The notes under the pieces are model-generated. The model searched no databases, had not been told where the DNA came from, and saw only the letters and a list, made by a program, of their open reading frames with translations. The position numbers were made by a program, and so were the translations under genes. Source: Arthrobacter sp. Hiyo8 (lineage in GTDB: Bacteria > Actinomycetota > Actinomycetes > Actinomycetales > Micrococcaceae). From it: a DNA stretch of 64,000 nt. The stretch covers positions 3,906,001 through 3,970,000 of the forward strand of contig AP014719.1 of NCBI GenBank assembly GCA_001549895.1, read 5' to 3'. Below, in pieces: positions 39,801-49,875 of the stretch (the first letter of the stretch is position 1; every line of letters begins with the position of its first letter).

Positions 39801-41749
39801 AAGCGCCACTTCAGCGAGCTGGACCTTGACACCCAGAGCGAGGAATTCACCGTGGTTGGCGTCGGCGACATGTCCGGCGACGTGTTCGGCAACGGAATGC
39901 TGCTTTCCAAGCACATCCGCCTGCTGGCCGCCTTCGACCACCGCCACATCTTCCTGGACCCGACGCCGGACGCGGCTTCGTCCTTCGGCGAGCGGCAGCG
40001 TCTCTTCGAGCTTCCCCGCTCCTCTTGGGACGACTACGACCGCTCGCTCATCAGCGCAGGCGGCGGGGTCTACCCCCGCCAGGCCAAGGTCATCCCGATC
40101 TCGCCGGAAGTCCGCCGTGCCCTTGGCCTGCCGGACGGAACGGTTCAGCTGAGTCCGCCTGAACTTCTGCGTGCAATCCTCCTCGCTCCGGCCGATCTCC
40201 TCTACAACGGCGGAATCGGAACGTACATCAAGGCCAGCACCGAGTCCCACGCCGAGGTGGGAGACAAGGCAAACGACGTCATCCGCGTGAACGGGCGCGA
40301 ACTCCGCGTCAAAGTCGTGGGCGAAGGCGGCAACCTCGGAATGACGCAGCGCGGACGTATCGAGGCCGCTCTGCAGGGTGTCATCCTCAACACCGACGCA
40401 ATCGACAACTCTGCCGGCGTCGATTGCTCCGACCATGAAGTCAACATCAAGATCTTCGTCGACCGGATGGTTGCCGCAGGAAAACTGGATGCTTCCGAGC
40501 GCACCTCGTTCCTCGCCGACATGACCGACGAGGTCGGGCGCCTTGTGCTCGAAGACAATATCGATCAGAACATCCTCTTGCTCAACGACCGCACTCGCGT
40601 CGCCGAATGGAGCCCGAGCTACGAGCGCCTGATGGACTGGCTCGAGAAGTCCGCCGACCTCAAACGGGACCTCGAAGCGCTGCCGACCACCGAGACGCTT
40701 CGCGAACGGTTGGAACAGGGCCAGGGCCTGACGTCCCCGGAACTGTCCGTGCTCGCCGCCTACGCCAAGATCGAATTGGGCTCGGCATTGCGGGACAGTG
40801 ATCTGGCGGATGACCCCTGGTTCCGTAAGACGATCCGCTCCTACTTCCCGAAGCAGCTCCGAGAGCGGTTCGACGCGGAACTGGACACCCATCCCTTGCG
40901 CCGCGAAATCATCGCCACCGTGGTGGCCAACGATATGATCAACCTGGGCGGGATCACCTTCGCCTTCCGCACCATGGAGGAGACCTCGGCTACCGAGGTC
41001 GCCGTCGCCAAGGCGTTCGTAGCCCTCCGTGAGATCTACGAACTCGAGTCGATGGTGCGGGAGCTCAATGCCCTGCCTGCCTCGTTCCCCACGGAACACT
41101 GGAGCACCGTCCACCTCGACATCCGGAGGCTTCTGGACCGTGCCGTTCGCTGGTTGCTGAGCCAGGGCAACGCCTCGAAGCCGATCTCGGAGATCGTCGC
41201 GGAATTCAAGCCGATGATGGATCCGATGCGGGCCCGGGTGCTCGACTACTTGCGCGGCAGCGACAAAGAGCGCGTTACCGGCTGGCTCGAAAAGGCGCGC
41301 TCGTGGGCCTTCCCGACACGCTCGCCCATCGCTGGGCCGAGCTGTTCGAGAGCTTCGTGCTCCTGGACATCGCCAAGATCACGCACAGCCGCGACGCCCG
41401 TGTGGAAGAGGTCAGCCACGTCTACTACACGGTATTCGACCGCTTCCACGTCGATTCATTGCTGGAGCGAATTACCGCGCTCCCGCGCGATGACCGCTGG
41501 CAGGCTCTTGCCCGTGCAGCCCTGCGCGACGACCTCTACTCGACCGTAGCGGACATGACGACATCGGTGCTCGAATCGACCGACGCCGACCTCGACGCCG
41601 AGGCCCGTTTGCGGGCCTGGGAAGGCATCAATGCCGAGCAATTGGGCCGCGCGAAGAGCATGTTCGACGAGGTCAACGCGCTGGAGGCCGACGACATGGC
41701 TTCTCTGTCGGTAGCATTGAGGCTCTTGAGGTCAATCGTTCGACGCTAG
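36900..41749 (+). CDS. gdh2: NAD-specific glutamate dehydrogenase, large (~180 kDa) class (frameshifted)
   Basis: About 1617 aa after repair, oxidising glutamate to 2-oxoglutarate with NAD. It has the long N-terminal region of this class (ILYIVTDDMPFLVDSVNAEL, HPLFVVSRD), the catalytic core [42 protein letters not shown] with the glutamate-binding lysines, and NAD-domain segments VVGVGDMSGDVFGNGMLLS and VVGEGGNLGMTQRGRIEA. The C-terminal domain ends DDMASLSVALRLLRSIVRR. Four frame breaks lie near 37705, 38375, 39745 and 41300. The ATG at 36900 has GGAGG upstream. In streptomycetes and mycobacteria this enzyme supports catabolism of glutamate. Confidence 0.95.
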
Positions 41750-41778
41750 GGACAAGCCCGGCGTTATATGGAGGTGCA

Positions 41779-43246
41779 GTGGCAATCTTTACAGACCCCA
41801 TCAGGGAGCACGCTGATTTCGGGCCTGGAGATGCCGAATGGCTGCACCTCCTGGTCGGCGACTGGCAGATGGTCGCCGACCTGGCGTTCGCGGACTTGGC
41901 CCTATGGTTTCCGCATCCTGAATTCGGTTACATCGCGCTTGCTCACGTGAGGCCGTCGACGAGCCACACGGTGTTTCATGCGGACTTCGTCGGGGAAGGC
42001 ATCCGCTCGGATCTGCGACCGATAGTCGACAAAGCGTGGTCCAGCCGTTCCATCGAACGCTCCAGCGAAACGAGCTGGAGCAGCGAGATGGCCCTGCGCG
42101 TCGAGGCGGTTCCCATGGTCAGGAACGGACGGACCCTTGCCGTCGTCACGTCGCATATGGACCTTTCCAGTTCGCGGATGCCTTCCCGCCTGGAGCTCAC
42201 CTATCGGCAATGCGCCTACGATCTGCTCCGGATGGGAACGCTGGGACTCTGGCCGGATTTCGCTTCACCGACGGGTTCCCGCCGTGGCGCTCCCGCGTGG
42301 GTGACGGCCTGATAAGGCTCGACGCCGACGGGATCGTCCAGTATGCGAGTCCAAACGGTGTCTCCGCCTTCCGTCGCCTCGGCGAGGTGGAAACCTTGGA
42401 AGGACGGTCCCTTGCGGAAGTAACCGCAGGACTCCTCAAGGACCGGCGGATGGTGGACGAGACATTGCCGCTGGTCGTCACGGGTCGGATGCCCTGGAGG
42501 AGCGAGATCGAGTCCCGCGGTGTCAGCTTGTCGTTGCGCGCGATTCCGTTGCGTGACGAGAAGCATCGCTTCGGAGCCTTGGTGCTGTGCCGCGACGTGT
42601 CCGAACTGCGACGCCGTGAGCTCGAGCTGGTGACCAAGGACGCGACAATTCGTGAAATCCACCACCGCGTCAAAAACAACCTGCAGACGGTGGCGGCTTT
42701 GCTGCGCATGCAGTCGCGACGGATGGTCAGCGATGAGGCGAAGCAAGGCCTGGAGCAGGCAATGCGGCGAGTGGCGACGATTGCCTTGGTTCACGAGACA
42801 CTTTCGCAAGGCCTCACGCAGAGCGTTGATTTCGATGAACTCATTGGACGCCAGTTCCGGCTCTCCGCAGAAGTAGCGTCCCCTTCGCAGCACGTCCGGA
42901 CCGAGCGCGCGGGCCTGTTCGGCGAGTTGCCGAGCGACTTTGCCACGCCCCTTGCTCTTGTCATCAATGAGCTCGTGACGAATGCGGTGGAGCACGGCCT
43001 TGAAGGACGGGCCGGAACGGTTTGGCTCATGGCCGATCGGTCCACGGGGGAGCGCGGCGATGAACTCCTCACGGTGACGATCGCCGATGATGGCGTCGGG
43101 CTGCCCGAGGGTCATACACGGAAGGTCTAGGCCTTCAGATTGTGCGGACGCTCGTCACGAGCGAATTGGGTGGCAGCATCCAGTGGCGGCCGCGCGACGG
43201 CGGCGGCACCGCCGTCGAGATCGTCCTGAACCTCGTCCGGAGCTGA
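41779..43246 (+). CDS. PdtaS-like sensor histidine kinase, GAF-PAS-HisKA_2 (frameshifted)
   Basis: About 489 aa after repair. Cytosolic kinase: N-terminal GAF-like domain (WLHLLVGDWQMVADLAFADLALWF), a PAS domain (GLIRLDADGIVQYASPNGVSAFRRLG), and a HisKA_2 dimerisation domain with the phospho-His in IREIHHRVKNNLQTVAALL. The ATPase domain has LALVINELVTNAVEHGLEG, IADDGVGLPEG and GLGLQIVRTLV. This matches PdtaS, whose partner PdtaR carries an ANTAR antiterminator domain; no pdtaR is in the window. Frame breaks lie near 42270 and 43125. The GTG at 41779 has a perfect GGAGG five bases upstream. It follows NAD-GDH after 29 bp. Confidence 0.88.
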
Positions 43247-43293
43247 CGCCGTCCGCTGGCGACGCGCTCTGTCTCTGACCGCGGTCAGAAATG

Positions 43294-43331
43294 CGAAGAT
43301 GGCCCGGACTTATCAGTCCGGGCCATCTTCG
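43294..43331. terminator. Bidirectional terminator with 17-bp perfect stem
   Basis: CGAAGATGGCCCGGACT (43294-43310) pairs exactly with 43315-43331 around a TATC loop. It lies between the convergent PdtaS-like and WhiB genes. A separate 14-bp palindrome CTGACCGCGGTCAG sits at 43275-43288. Confidence 0.8.
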
Positions 43332-43376
43332 TGTGTTCTCTTTGCCTCAGGCGTTGTGTTTTGCGGGCCGAGTCGC

Positions 43377-43623
43377 TTAGGAAGCGCGGCGGGCGCGGGC
43401 GGCGCGGCGCTTGAGTGCACGTCGCTCGTCCTCGCTCATTCCGCCCCAGACGCCAGCGTCCTGACCCGACTCAAGGCCCACTGAAGGCATGTGTCCACGA
43501 CGGGACAGCGGCGGCAGACACTCTTCGCTTCCTCGATCTGGAGAAGCGCAGGGCCGGTGTTGCCTACGGGAAGAAAAGCTCCGGGTCCTTGTCAAGGCAG
43601 GCTGCGCGGTTACGCCAATCCAT
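43377..43623 (-). CDS. WhiB-family Fe-S transcriptional regulator (frameshifted)
   Basis: 82 aa after repairing two lost bases (near 43563 and 43478; both lie in C-runs). Reassembled N-terminus MDWRNRAACLDKDPELFF carries Cys9; the cluster CxxC plus C follows at Cys37, Cys40 and Cys46 (SVCRRCPVVDTCLQW). GVWGGMSEDERR is the invariant beta-turn, and the C-terminus is the basic DNA-binding tail LKRRAARARRAS. WhiB proteins bind a [4Fe-4S] cluster and act with a sigma factor in oxidative or nitrosative stress and cell-division control. The ATG at 43623 has a GGAGTG site. The type (WhiB1/2-like) is not assigned. Confidence 0.95.
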
Positions 43624-43665
43624 GCTGATCAGTCACTCCATTCGTGAGTACTAGTTAAGCCTTTT

Positions 43666-43679
43666 GTGAAAATATTCAC
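43666..43679. promoter_or_regulatory. GTGAA/TTCAC dyad upstream of the whiB-like gene
   Basis: GTGAA-AATA-TTCAC, a 14-bp inverted repeat 43 bp upstream of the WhiB ATG in an AT-rich promoter region. A second inverted repeat, AAGGGG...CCCCTT, lies just beyond it. Plausible operator or promoter element. Confidence 0.35.
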
Positions 43680-43849
43680 GAGAGGCTTCATAGGAAAGGG
43701 GACCCATTGGGCCCCTTGGTCGTCTGAGTCAAGCGTGTCATGTTAACGCCATGTAAACAAGGGTTCAAGCGTTTGAAACCGTGAGCGATGCATCACATTG
43801 GATACCGGCCTACTCACAGGTATTCGACTATGTCCGGTAGTGTGCCAGT

Positions 43850-44374
43850 GTGTCAAGACCCCCTCTGAACCCCCACCATCACCCAGCAGCGCCCGGCGAC
43901 GACGGCCAGGGGACCAGCCGCGATAACTTAGGCCGGGCAATCGGCGGAGGACCGCGTCCTGCAGGAATCGTTGTTATTTCGATTGTGGTTGTGCTGGAAG
44001 CCCTCGCACTATTGATCGCCGGGGCGCTGTATATATACGAGCTCGTGACAGGGGCTCCGGTGGCCTCATTCTGGGGAGCCGTATTTACTTTGGGCCTTCT
44101 GCTGGCCTTTTCTGCATTGTTGTTTGCCGTGGGACACTTCCTGTTCCGTGGCTACCGTTGGACCCGGGCACCGGCGTTGGTTGCCCAGCTGTTCGCCCTG
44201 ACCATCGGGTTTCCCACCATGACCGGAGGCCTGGTTCTCGCCGGCCTGGCCATGGTGGTGCCGGCTTTGGCCGCGATCGTCTTTTTGTTCGACAAGCGGG
44301 TGGTTGCCTTTGCTTCCCGGCGGGCGGATCCCGCGCCGCCCTCTAGCTGTTTTCGCTTTGGTACGGCTTCCTAA
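43850..44374 (+). CDS. Small membrane protein, four transmembrane helices
   Basis: About 174 aa as read, with a Pro/Gly/Asp-rich hydrophilic N-terminus and four predicted helices (IVVISIVVVLEALALLIAGALYI; FTLGLLLAFSALLFAVG; APALVAQLFALTIGF; VLAGLAMVVPALAAIVFLF). I do not recognise a named family. The GTG at 43850 opens the frame. The end is uncertain: a single missing base near 44325 would give a shorter end at 44346 (ASRRAGGSRAAL), consistent with the error pattern. It converges on the EssC-like ATPase gene, and as read the two overlap by 4 bp. Confidence 0.6.
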   Translation: MSRPPLNPHHHPAAPGDDGQGTSRDNLGRAIGGGPRPAGIVVISIVVVLEALALLIAGALYIYELVTGAPVASFWGAVFTLGLLLAFSALLFAVGHFLFRGYRWTRAPALVAQLFALTIGFPTMTGGLVLAGLAMVVPALAAIVFLFDKRVVAFASRRADPAPPSSCFRFGTAS

Positions 44375-47300
44375 CCCGGAGCGGCGATCTGGAGGGAGCG
44401 TGTTCGTCCATTCTCAATGAGGACAGCACGACCCGGTGGCGGCGCTTGTTCGGCGGCGATGCGCACGCCGAAGAAATCCGCAGCGGCAGGCGGCGCATTG
44501 CCAAGGAGAAGTCCGGTTCCGTGGTTTCCGGCCAGGGAAGCAAGCGGCGTCCGTTGCATGAGGGCTGGGCTTCCCGCAGTCGCCACGACTGAGAAGCCCA
44601 TGCCGGGAAGTTCAGCCAGGAGGACGGCGGTTTCGCTGCTGAGGCGATCGACGTCGTCCACGAGGGGGATGACTTCTGCTCCCACGAGCCTGCGGCGCGC
44701 ATCCCGGTGGAATGCAGCCAACAGGCATCAGGATCGGTCCCTTCGGGTGGCGCCCACCAATGATGGCCTGGATTGAGCATGGCCAACGCGGTGAGCAACG
44801 AGGACTTGCCGGAACCGGGAGTGCCAAGGGCGAGGAGGATGCCTGGGCGCGGCAGTGTGATCCAAGCAGGTTCGTGTTCGTCCCCTCCAACCCCGAGGAG
44901 TACCGACCCCTGCGCGCGAGCGCGGGAAAGGGCAGCGGTTTCGGTTCGGCTAAGGGCAGCGAGATCCGAAGCCCGGATGAACTGCGGCAGGGGATCCACC
45001 CGGAATGGGCGCCGTGCGGGCTCCGGGGCACGCCGTATGGCCAGGCCACGCCTGGAGGGGGCGCCACGAGCTGCGCGACTGCCGTGTCGACGTCAAGCAG
45101 GTTGCCACTCACGACCGCCCGGCCTGTCAGAGGCTTCATAGCCACGAAACGCGGCCACGCCAAGCGCCCTTCTTCCGTTGTCCCGGTGGGAAAGAAGGCG
45201 CGGTTGGGGATTGACGCGAACATGCGTGACGCTGTCAGTTCGCGATCGCCGGTGACAAGAACAGCCACTCCTGCCTTTGGTCCATCGCGGACGATCGCAT
45301 GAACAACGTCTTCTGCCCAGGCCAGCGCTCCGGCGCGCAACTCGGAGACCCACGAACCCCAGTTCGAGATAACCAGCAGAAGCGGGACCTGCCCGGCGGT
45401 TCCCGGGGATTGCCGCGACGACATCTCAGCCGCGAGCCTCTCCAGGATGCGGACTCCCCTCCTGCTGTCGGTGGAGGAGACGACGGCCGCCACTCGTCCC
45501 TGGGCTGCCACGTCGGTGTACGAACCGTCGCCGTCGAGGATATAGAGATGGAGTTCCTCGGCACTTCCAACAAGCTGCGCCGCTGCCGCCTTACAGGTAT
45601 CGTCGACTCCACTCCCAGGAGGACCAACGAGTCCAAGATTCCCGTGGACGAGCGGAGTCCAGTACAAGCCGGCAACTCGTTGTTGCGCCGGCAAGTCTGC
45701 CAAGCCAAGGTAGGCTGTCGGCCCTGCCGGCGATCCGCTTGCCGCGCGCTTTCCCGTGATTGCCGCTATGCCGGGGAATCGTGAAAGGGAACGGATTCTG
45801 GAAGCGGATGTGCAACGGGTCTCCGGGGTGCTGAACGCCCGCGGACGTCCCAAACCTGGTTGATCGCCTTAATAATGGAACGGGCGGCTTCTGCTGGCGT
45901 CGCGATCGCCCCCTGAGTCGCTGCGTCGGCTGTTTCAGACCAACCGCCGAAGCGGAGCGACCCCGTTGTCGGCAATGCAACGGCCTTTGTGAGCGCCGGG
46001 CCTTTTCGCTGCCCGCAAGAGTTGCCGACTGAAAGGGCTCGGCATCCTCCCCTCCGCGAACCATATATGCCCGGCCAGGTCGAGACACCGGAATCGATGC
46101 CGCCGCCGGTGAGTTGATGATGTCCCGGGATTCCATTTCTGATTGGACGCGAAGGGCAATGCTGGTAGTCACGTTGGCCCGGATGTCCGCACTCAGGGCA
46201 CCCTGTGGACGTTGTGTAGCCATGATCAAGTGAATGCCCAGAGACCGTCCTACCGTGGCGATCCGCATCAATTCGGCCAAGGCATCGGGGCGTCTTCAAT
46301 GAGCATCCTGAATTCGTCGATTACAAGTACAAGACGGGCAGTATTGGAAACCGGCTCCTTCGTCCCGACTCGCCCCGCCCCGGTTCCGCCGGCTTTGGCC
46401 CAATATGCTGGCAAATCAGGGACCCGGCCTTCGAAAGGGTCGCTTCCCGCATCCGAACCTCGGCCCGGAGGGAGGAGAGGGTACGTTCGAGCTCGTGTTC
46501 GCTGAGGTCCGTCAGCATTCCGACGCATTGCGGAAGGTCGAGCAACGGCCCGAGGCCCGAACCTCCCTTGAAATCAACAAACAGGAAGTTGACCCTGTCC
46601 GGGCTGTGGGTCAGCGAGATTGCGGACACTATCGTGCGCAGAAGCTCTGACTTTCCCGATCCCGTAGTTCCAGCAACGAGGAGATGCGGGCCGTCTGAAA
46701 CCAGGTCCAACGACCGGGGTCCGTCGGTTCCTTGCCCGATGACCGCAGACAGCCCTCCGCGTACTGAAGAAGCGCTCCAGCGGTCCGCGATGCTTGAAGG
46801 CTCTGGCGGAAGCAATTCGGCAAGTTGGCAACAAGAGGGGACAAGCGGCGCCCCTTCTGCCGCCGAGCCGGGCAATCTCGCCAATGACCGACAGTAGCGG
46901 TCGAAGACAAGGTGCGGTACAAGGTCAGGGTCAAATTCCGTTTCCGATAGACACGAGCGGAGGATTGCGCCATTGCTCCACAGTTCGACCGCGCAACTGC
47001 TTTCGTCCCCGCCTGCGGAACGTTGGAAGACTCTCCATCCGGACTCGATCGCCGCCGCCCGGAGTGCGCCGATGGTGGGATCACGTTCCGGCCCCACCAG
47101 AAACAGTGCTCCCGGTCTGTCCGTGGGCGCGGAAAGAACAGTTGCGGCTGAAGAGGAGTCCGTGGTCAAGGTGACGCGGGGAGGAACCGGGCACTTGACG
47201 GCAAGTGGGTCATCGCTCCGTGTATGAGGACGGGGACGTTGCTTGCGCCCGGAAAGGCGGCCAGTTGCATGAGTAGGAATCTGAACATTCCTTGCACCTT

Positions 47301-48476
47301 GGCTTCGGGTCCCGAGAGGGAAACGGTTTGCAGGGAGGGATCCAGAACTACCGGAACCGGGCCTAAATGCGGTGGCTGAAAGCCCGGGTCCGCGGGATCG
47401 AGCGCAACGCGGGCATTCTGCGGACTGGTGCCGAGCCGGAGCCAGACATCGCGGCAGCCCGCCGTTCCTTGCGTTGCGCCCGAGGCGTGCTTCGTACGGG
47501 CTCCCTTAACCGTGCCGGTTCCTTGCGTTGTGCTGGTTCTTGGCGGTGTCAACTGCCTTCGTCCGTGTTCCGTGGGGAGGCAGGCTGCTGAGCTGACGGC
47601 AAAGGCGAGCTCAGCGGCGGATGGTGAACACCGCCGTCGTCTGGCCCGATCCTGTTCGACGGCCGCCGCGATCGCGGCAGCCAGAAGGCGGCGCTCGCGT
47701 TTTCCCGAAATTGCCGGGACAAGAATCGCGATGGCCGAAATTGCGGTGAATCCGAGGAACATCCACATGCCGGTGGCAAGTGCCATTCCGACTCCCAGCA
47801 GGACTGGGAGCCCGGCCGTGAGGAGAAGTTGCGTTCGGTTGCCGGCATCATGGCGCCGGGGAACCAGGATCGGCTCGGCGACGCCCAGGCCTGCGGTCCC
47901 CAGCGACTCCGCTCCATGCTCATCGTCGCCGAAGACTATTGACATGACCGAGCCACCACATCGAATCCTGGAAGCGGTTGAGAGGTGGCGGAGCGGACTT
48001 TGCGTCCATCCACCACTGTTCCGTTCGCGCTCCCCGTGTCGCTTATGGTGACGGCTGTTTCGGAGATCGTGAGGACGGCGTGAACCCGGGAAACATCGGG
48101 ATCCGGGAGGCAGATATCAGCGTTGCTCCGGCCAATCGTGTAAGTGCCCGTTCCAACGGTATGACCAGGCCCGCGGCTGGTCCGGCATGCACCAGCAAGG
48201 ACAACGCTGCCGGACTCCGATTGCCGTCACGGGTGTCCCGCGCCTCCTGACCGGCCCCGTCCACCAACACAGCTCCCGAGATGAGCGGCGCCGAACCAAC
48301 GGTGAGGCCGCCGAGGGGCAGTCCATCGACCGCGAGTTTTCCGGTTCCGAACTCAGCCGCGACTGCGGCCTCGACGACGGCGCCGGGTGTGCCGTTTCCC
48401 GCGGCCATGGTCAGTTCGATGGGCTCACTTTGCCGTAACGCCCCGGGGCCCGGACAAGGGTGCAATGGAATGTCAT
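44371..48476 (-). CDS. EssC/EccC-like type VII secretion ATPase with N-terminal FHA domain (frameshifted)
   Basis: About 1371 aa after repairing ten single-base losses, all of the same sign. Order: a beta-rich start (MTFHCTLVRAPG); a canonical FHA domain near residues 95-155 with GRSNADICL, SRVHAV and SANGT; two membrane helices (LLLTAGLPVLLGVGMAL and MFLGFTAISAIAILVP); then three FtsK-type ATPase modules. D1 has Walker A GTTGSGKSELLR, Walker B NFLFVDFKGG and RPGRAYMV. D2 has a degenerate Walker A, GPPGSGVDDT, lacking the lysine. D3 has GTPGSGKSS and VDDVDRL, then PPGRAVLIENGR. This layout is EssC-like and would drive WXG100-type export, but no WXG100 or other ESX gene is in the window. The ATG at 48476 has a GGAG site. 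Confidence 0.85.
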
Positions 48477-48687
48477 TGTGTCCGCTCCTTCGGTTCGCGC
48501 GTCTGCTGTTCTCCCACGATATTTGTGCTGAGCACCGGGTGTTCTTGGGCAGTTGGCCTATGTGGAAAACGTGGCACTCGTTCGCCCGGGAGGGGCCGGC
48601 TCGAAAACCGGGCGCGCCATCTCGGGTAGGCTTGACCTGCAGCCAATGCACACCATTGGGCTGCCCATATTCGAACCAGGAGATTTT

Positions 48688-49875
48688 GTGACCGCTGACC
48701 TCGTCATTGTCGGGTCGGGCTTTTTTGGCCTGACAATCGCAGAACAGGCAGCCACCGAGCTGGGCTTGAAGGTTGTTGTCATCGACCGCCGGCACCACGT
48801 CGGAGGCAACGCATACAGCGAAATGGAAGAGCAAACGGGCATCGAGGTGCACCGGTATGGTGCGCATCTGTTCCACACCTCGAATGAACGGGTTTGGGAA
48901 TACGTCAACCGGTTCACTACCTTCACCAATTACGTGCACAAGGTGTACGGCGTCCACAAGGGCGAGGTCTACTCCCTGCCCATCAACCTGGCAACGATCA
49001 ACCAGTTCTTCAGGGCCAACCTGAAGCCCGGCGAGGCGCGGGCACTCATTCAGGAGCAGGCTGGCGAACTTGCGGGAACCGATCCGCAGAACCTCAACGA
49101 CAAGGGCATCCAGCTGATCGGCCGTCCACTCTACGAGGCCTTCATCAAGCACTACACCGGCAAGCAGTGGCAGACGGACCCCAAGGACCTGCCGGCAGGG
49201 ATCATTTCCCGGCTTCCCGTCCGCTATAACTACGACAACCGCTACTTCAACGACAAGTACGAGGGCCTTCCGACCAACGGATACACCGCGTGGGTCGAGA
49301 AGATGGCCGAGCATCCGAACATCGAAGTGCGGCTGAACACGGACTTCTTCGACAACTCCCATGAGTATTCGAAGGACAAGGTTGTCGGCAAGATTCCCGT
49401 CGTCTACACGGGCCCGGTGGACCGCTACTTCGACTTCGTCGCCGGAGACCTGTCCTGGCGCACCATCGATTTCGAAGAGGAAGTCCTGGACATGGGCGAC
49501 TTCCAGGGGACCTCCGTTGTGAACTACAACGACGACGACGTCCCGTTCACCAGGATCATCGAGCCGCGGCATTTCCACCCCGAGCGCGAATACCAGACGG
49601 AGAAGACCGTGATCATGCGTGAGTTCTCTCGATTCGCGGAAAAGGGCGACGAACCGTACTACCCGGTCAACACGGCACTCGACAGGGAGAAGCTGCTCAA
49701 GTACCGGGATTTGGCGGCGGCGGAAGAGAATGTACTCTTCGGCGGGCGTCTTGGCACCTACAAGTACCTCGATATGCACATGGCCATCGGTTCGGCGCTG
49801 TCGATGTTTGAAAACAGGATTCGTCCGCACTTCGAAAGCGGCGCGGCAATTGAAAGTGGAGGAGTAGACGCGTGA
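48688..49875 (+). CDS. glf: UDP-galactopyranose mutase
   Basis: Intact 395-aa flavoenzyme that converts UDP-galactopyranose to UDP-galactofuranose. FAD-binding motif LVIVGSGFFGLTIAEQAA, then RRHHVGGNAYSE, GAHLFHTSN and NYVHKVYGVHKGEVYSLPINL, the substrate-binding IKHYTGKQWQTDPKDLP, and the C-terminal VLFGGRLGTYKYLDMHMAIGSAL. The GTG at 48688 is chosen because AGGAG lies six bases upstream and the FAD motif starts there. It overlaps the galactofuranosyltransferase start by 4 bp, and UDP-Galf is that enzyme's donor. Confidence 0.97.
   Translation: MTADLVIVGSGFFGLTIAEQAATELGLKVVVIDRRHHVGGNAYSEMEEQTGIEVHRYGAHLFHTSNERVWEYVNRFTTFTNYVHKVYGVHKGEVYSLPINLATINQFFRANLKPGEARALIQEQAGELAGTDPQNLNDKGIQLIGRPLYEAFIKHYTGKQWQTDPKDLPAGIISRLPVRYNYDNRYFNDKYEGLPTNGYTAWVEKMAEHPNIEVRLNTDFFDNSHEYSKDKVVGKIPVVYTGPVDRYFDFVAGDLSWRTIDFEEEVLDMGDFQGTSVVNYNDDDVPFTRIIEPRHFHPEREYQTEKTVIMREFSRFAEKGDEPYYPVNTALDREKLLKYRDLAAAEENVLFGGRLGTYKYLDMHMAIGSALSMFENRIRPHFESGAAIESGGVDA

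Noticed and set aside
44371..48476. Chromosome-segregation FtsK instead of a secretion ATPase
   Set aside because: It lacks the four-helix N-terminus and gamma domain of FtsK, and has an FHA domain plus three ATPase modules, which fit EssC/EccC.
48043..49830. Minus-strand frame spanning glf and the start of the EssC-like gene
   Set aside because: Most of it is antisense to the intact glf gene; only its last part happens to coincide with one frame of the EssC-like protein.
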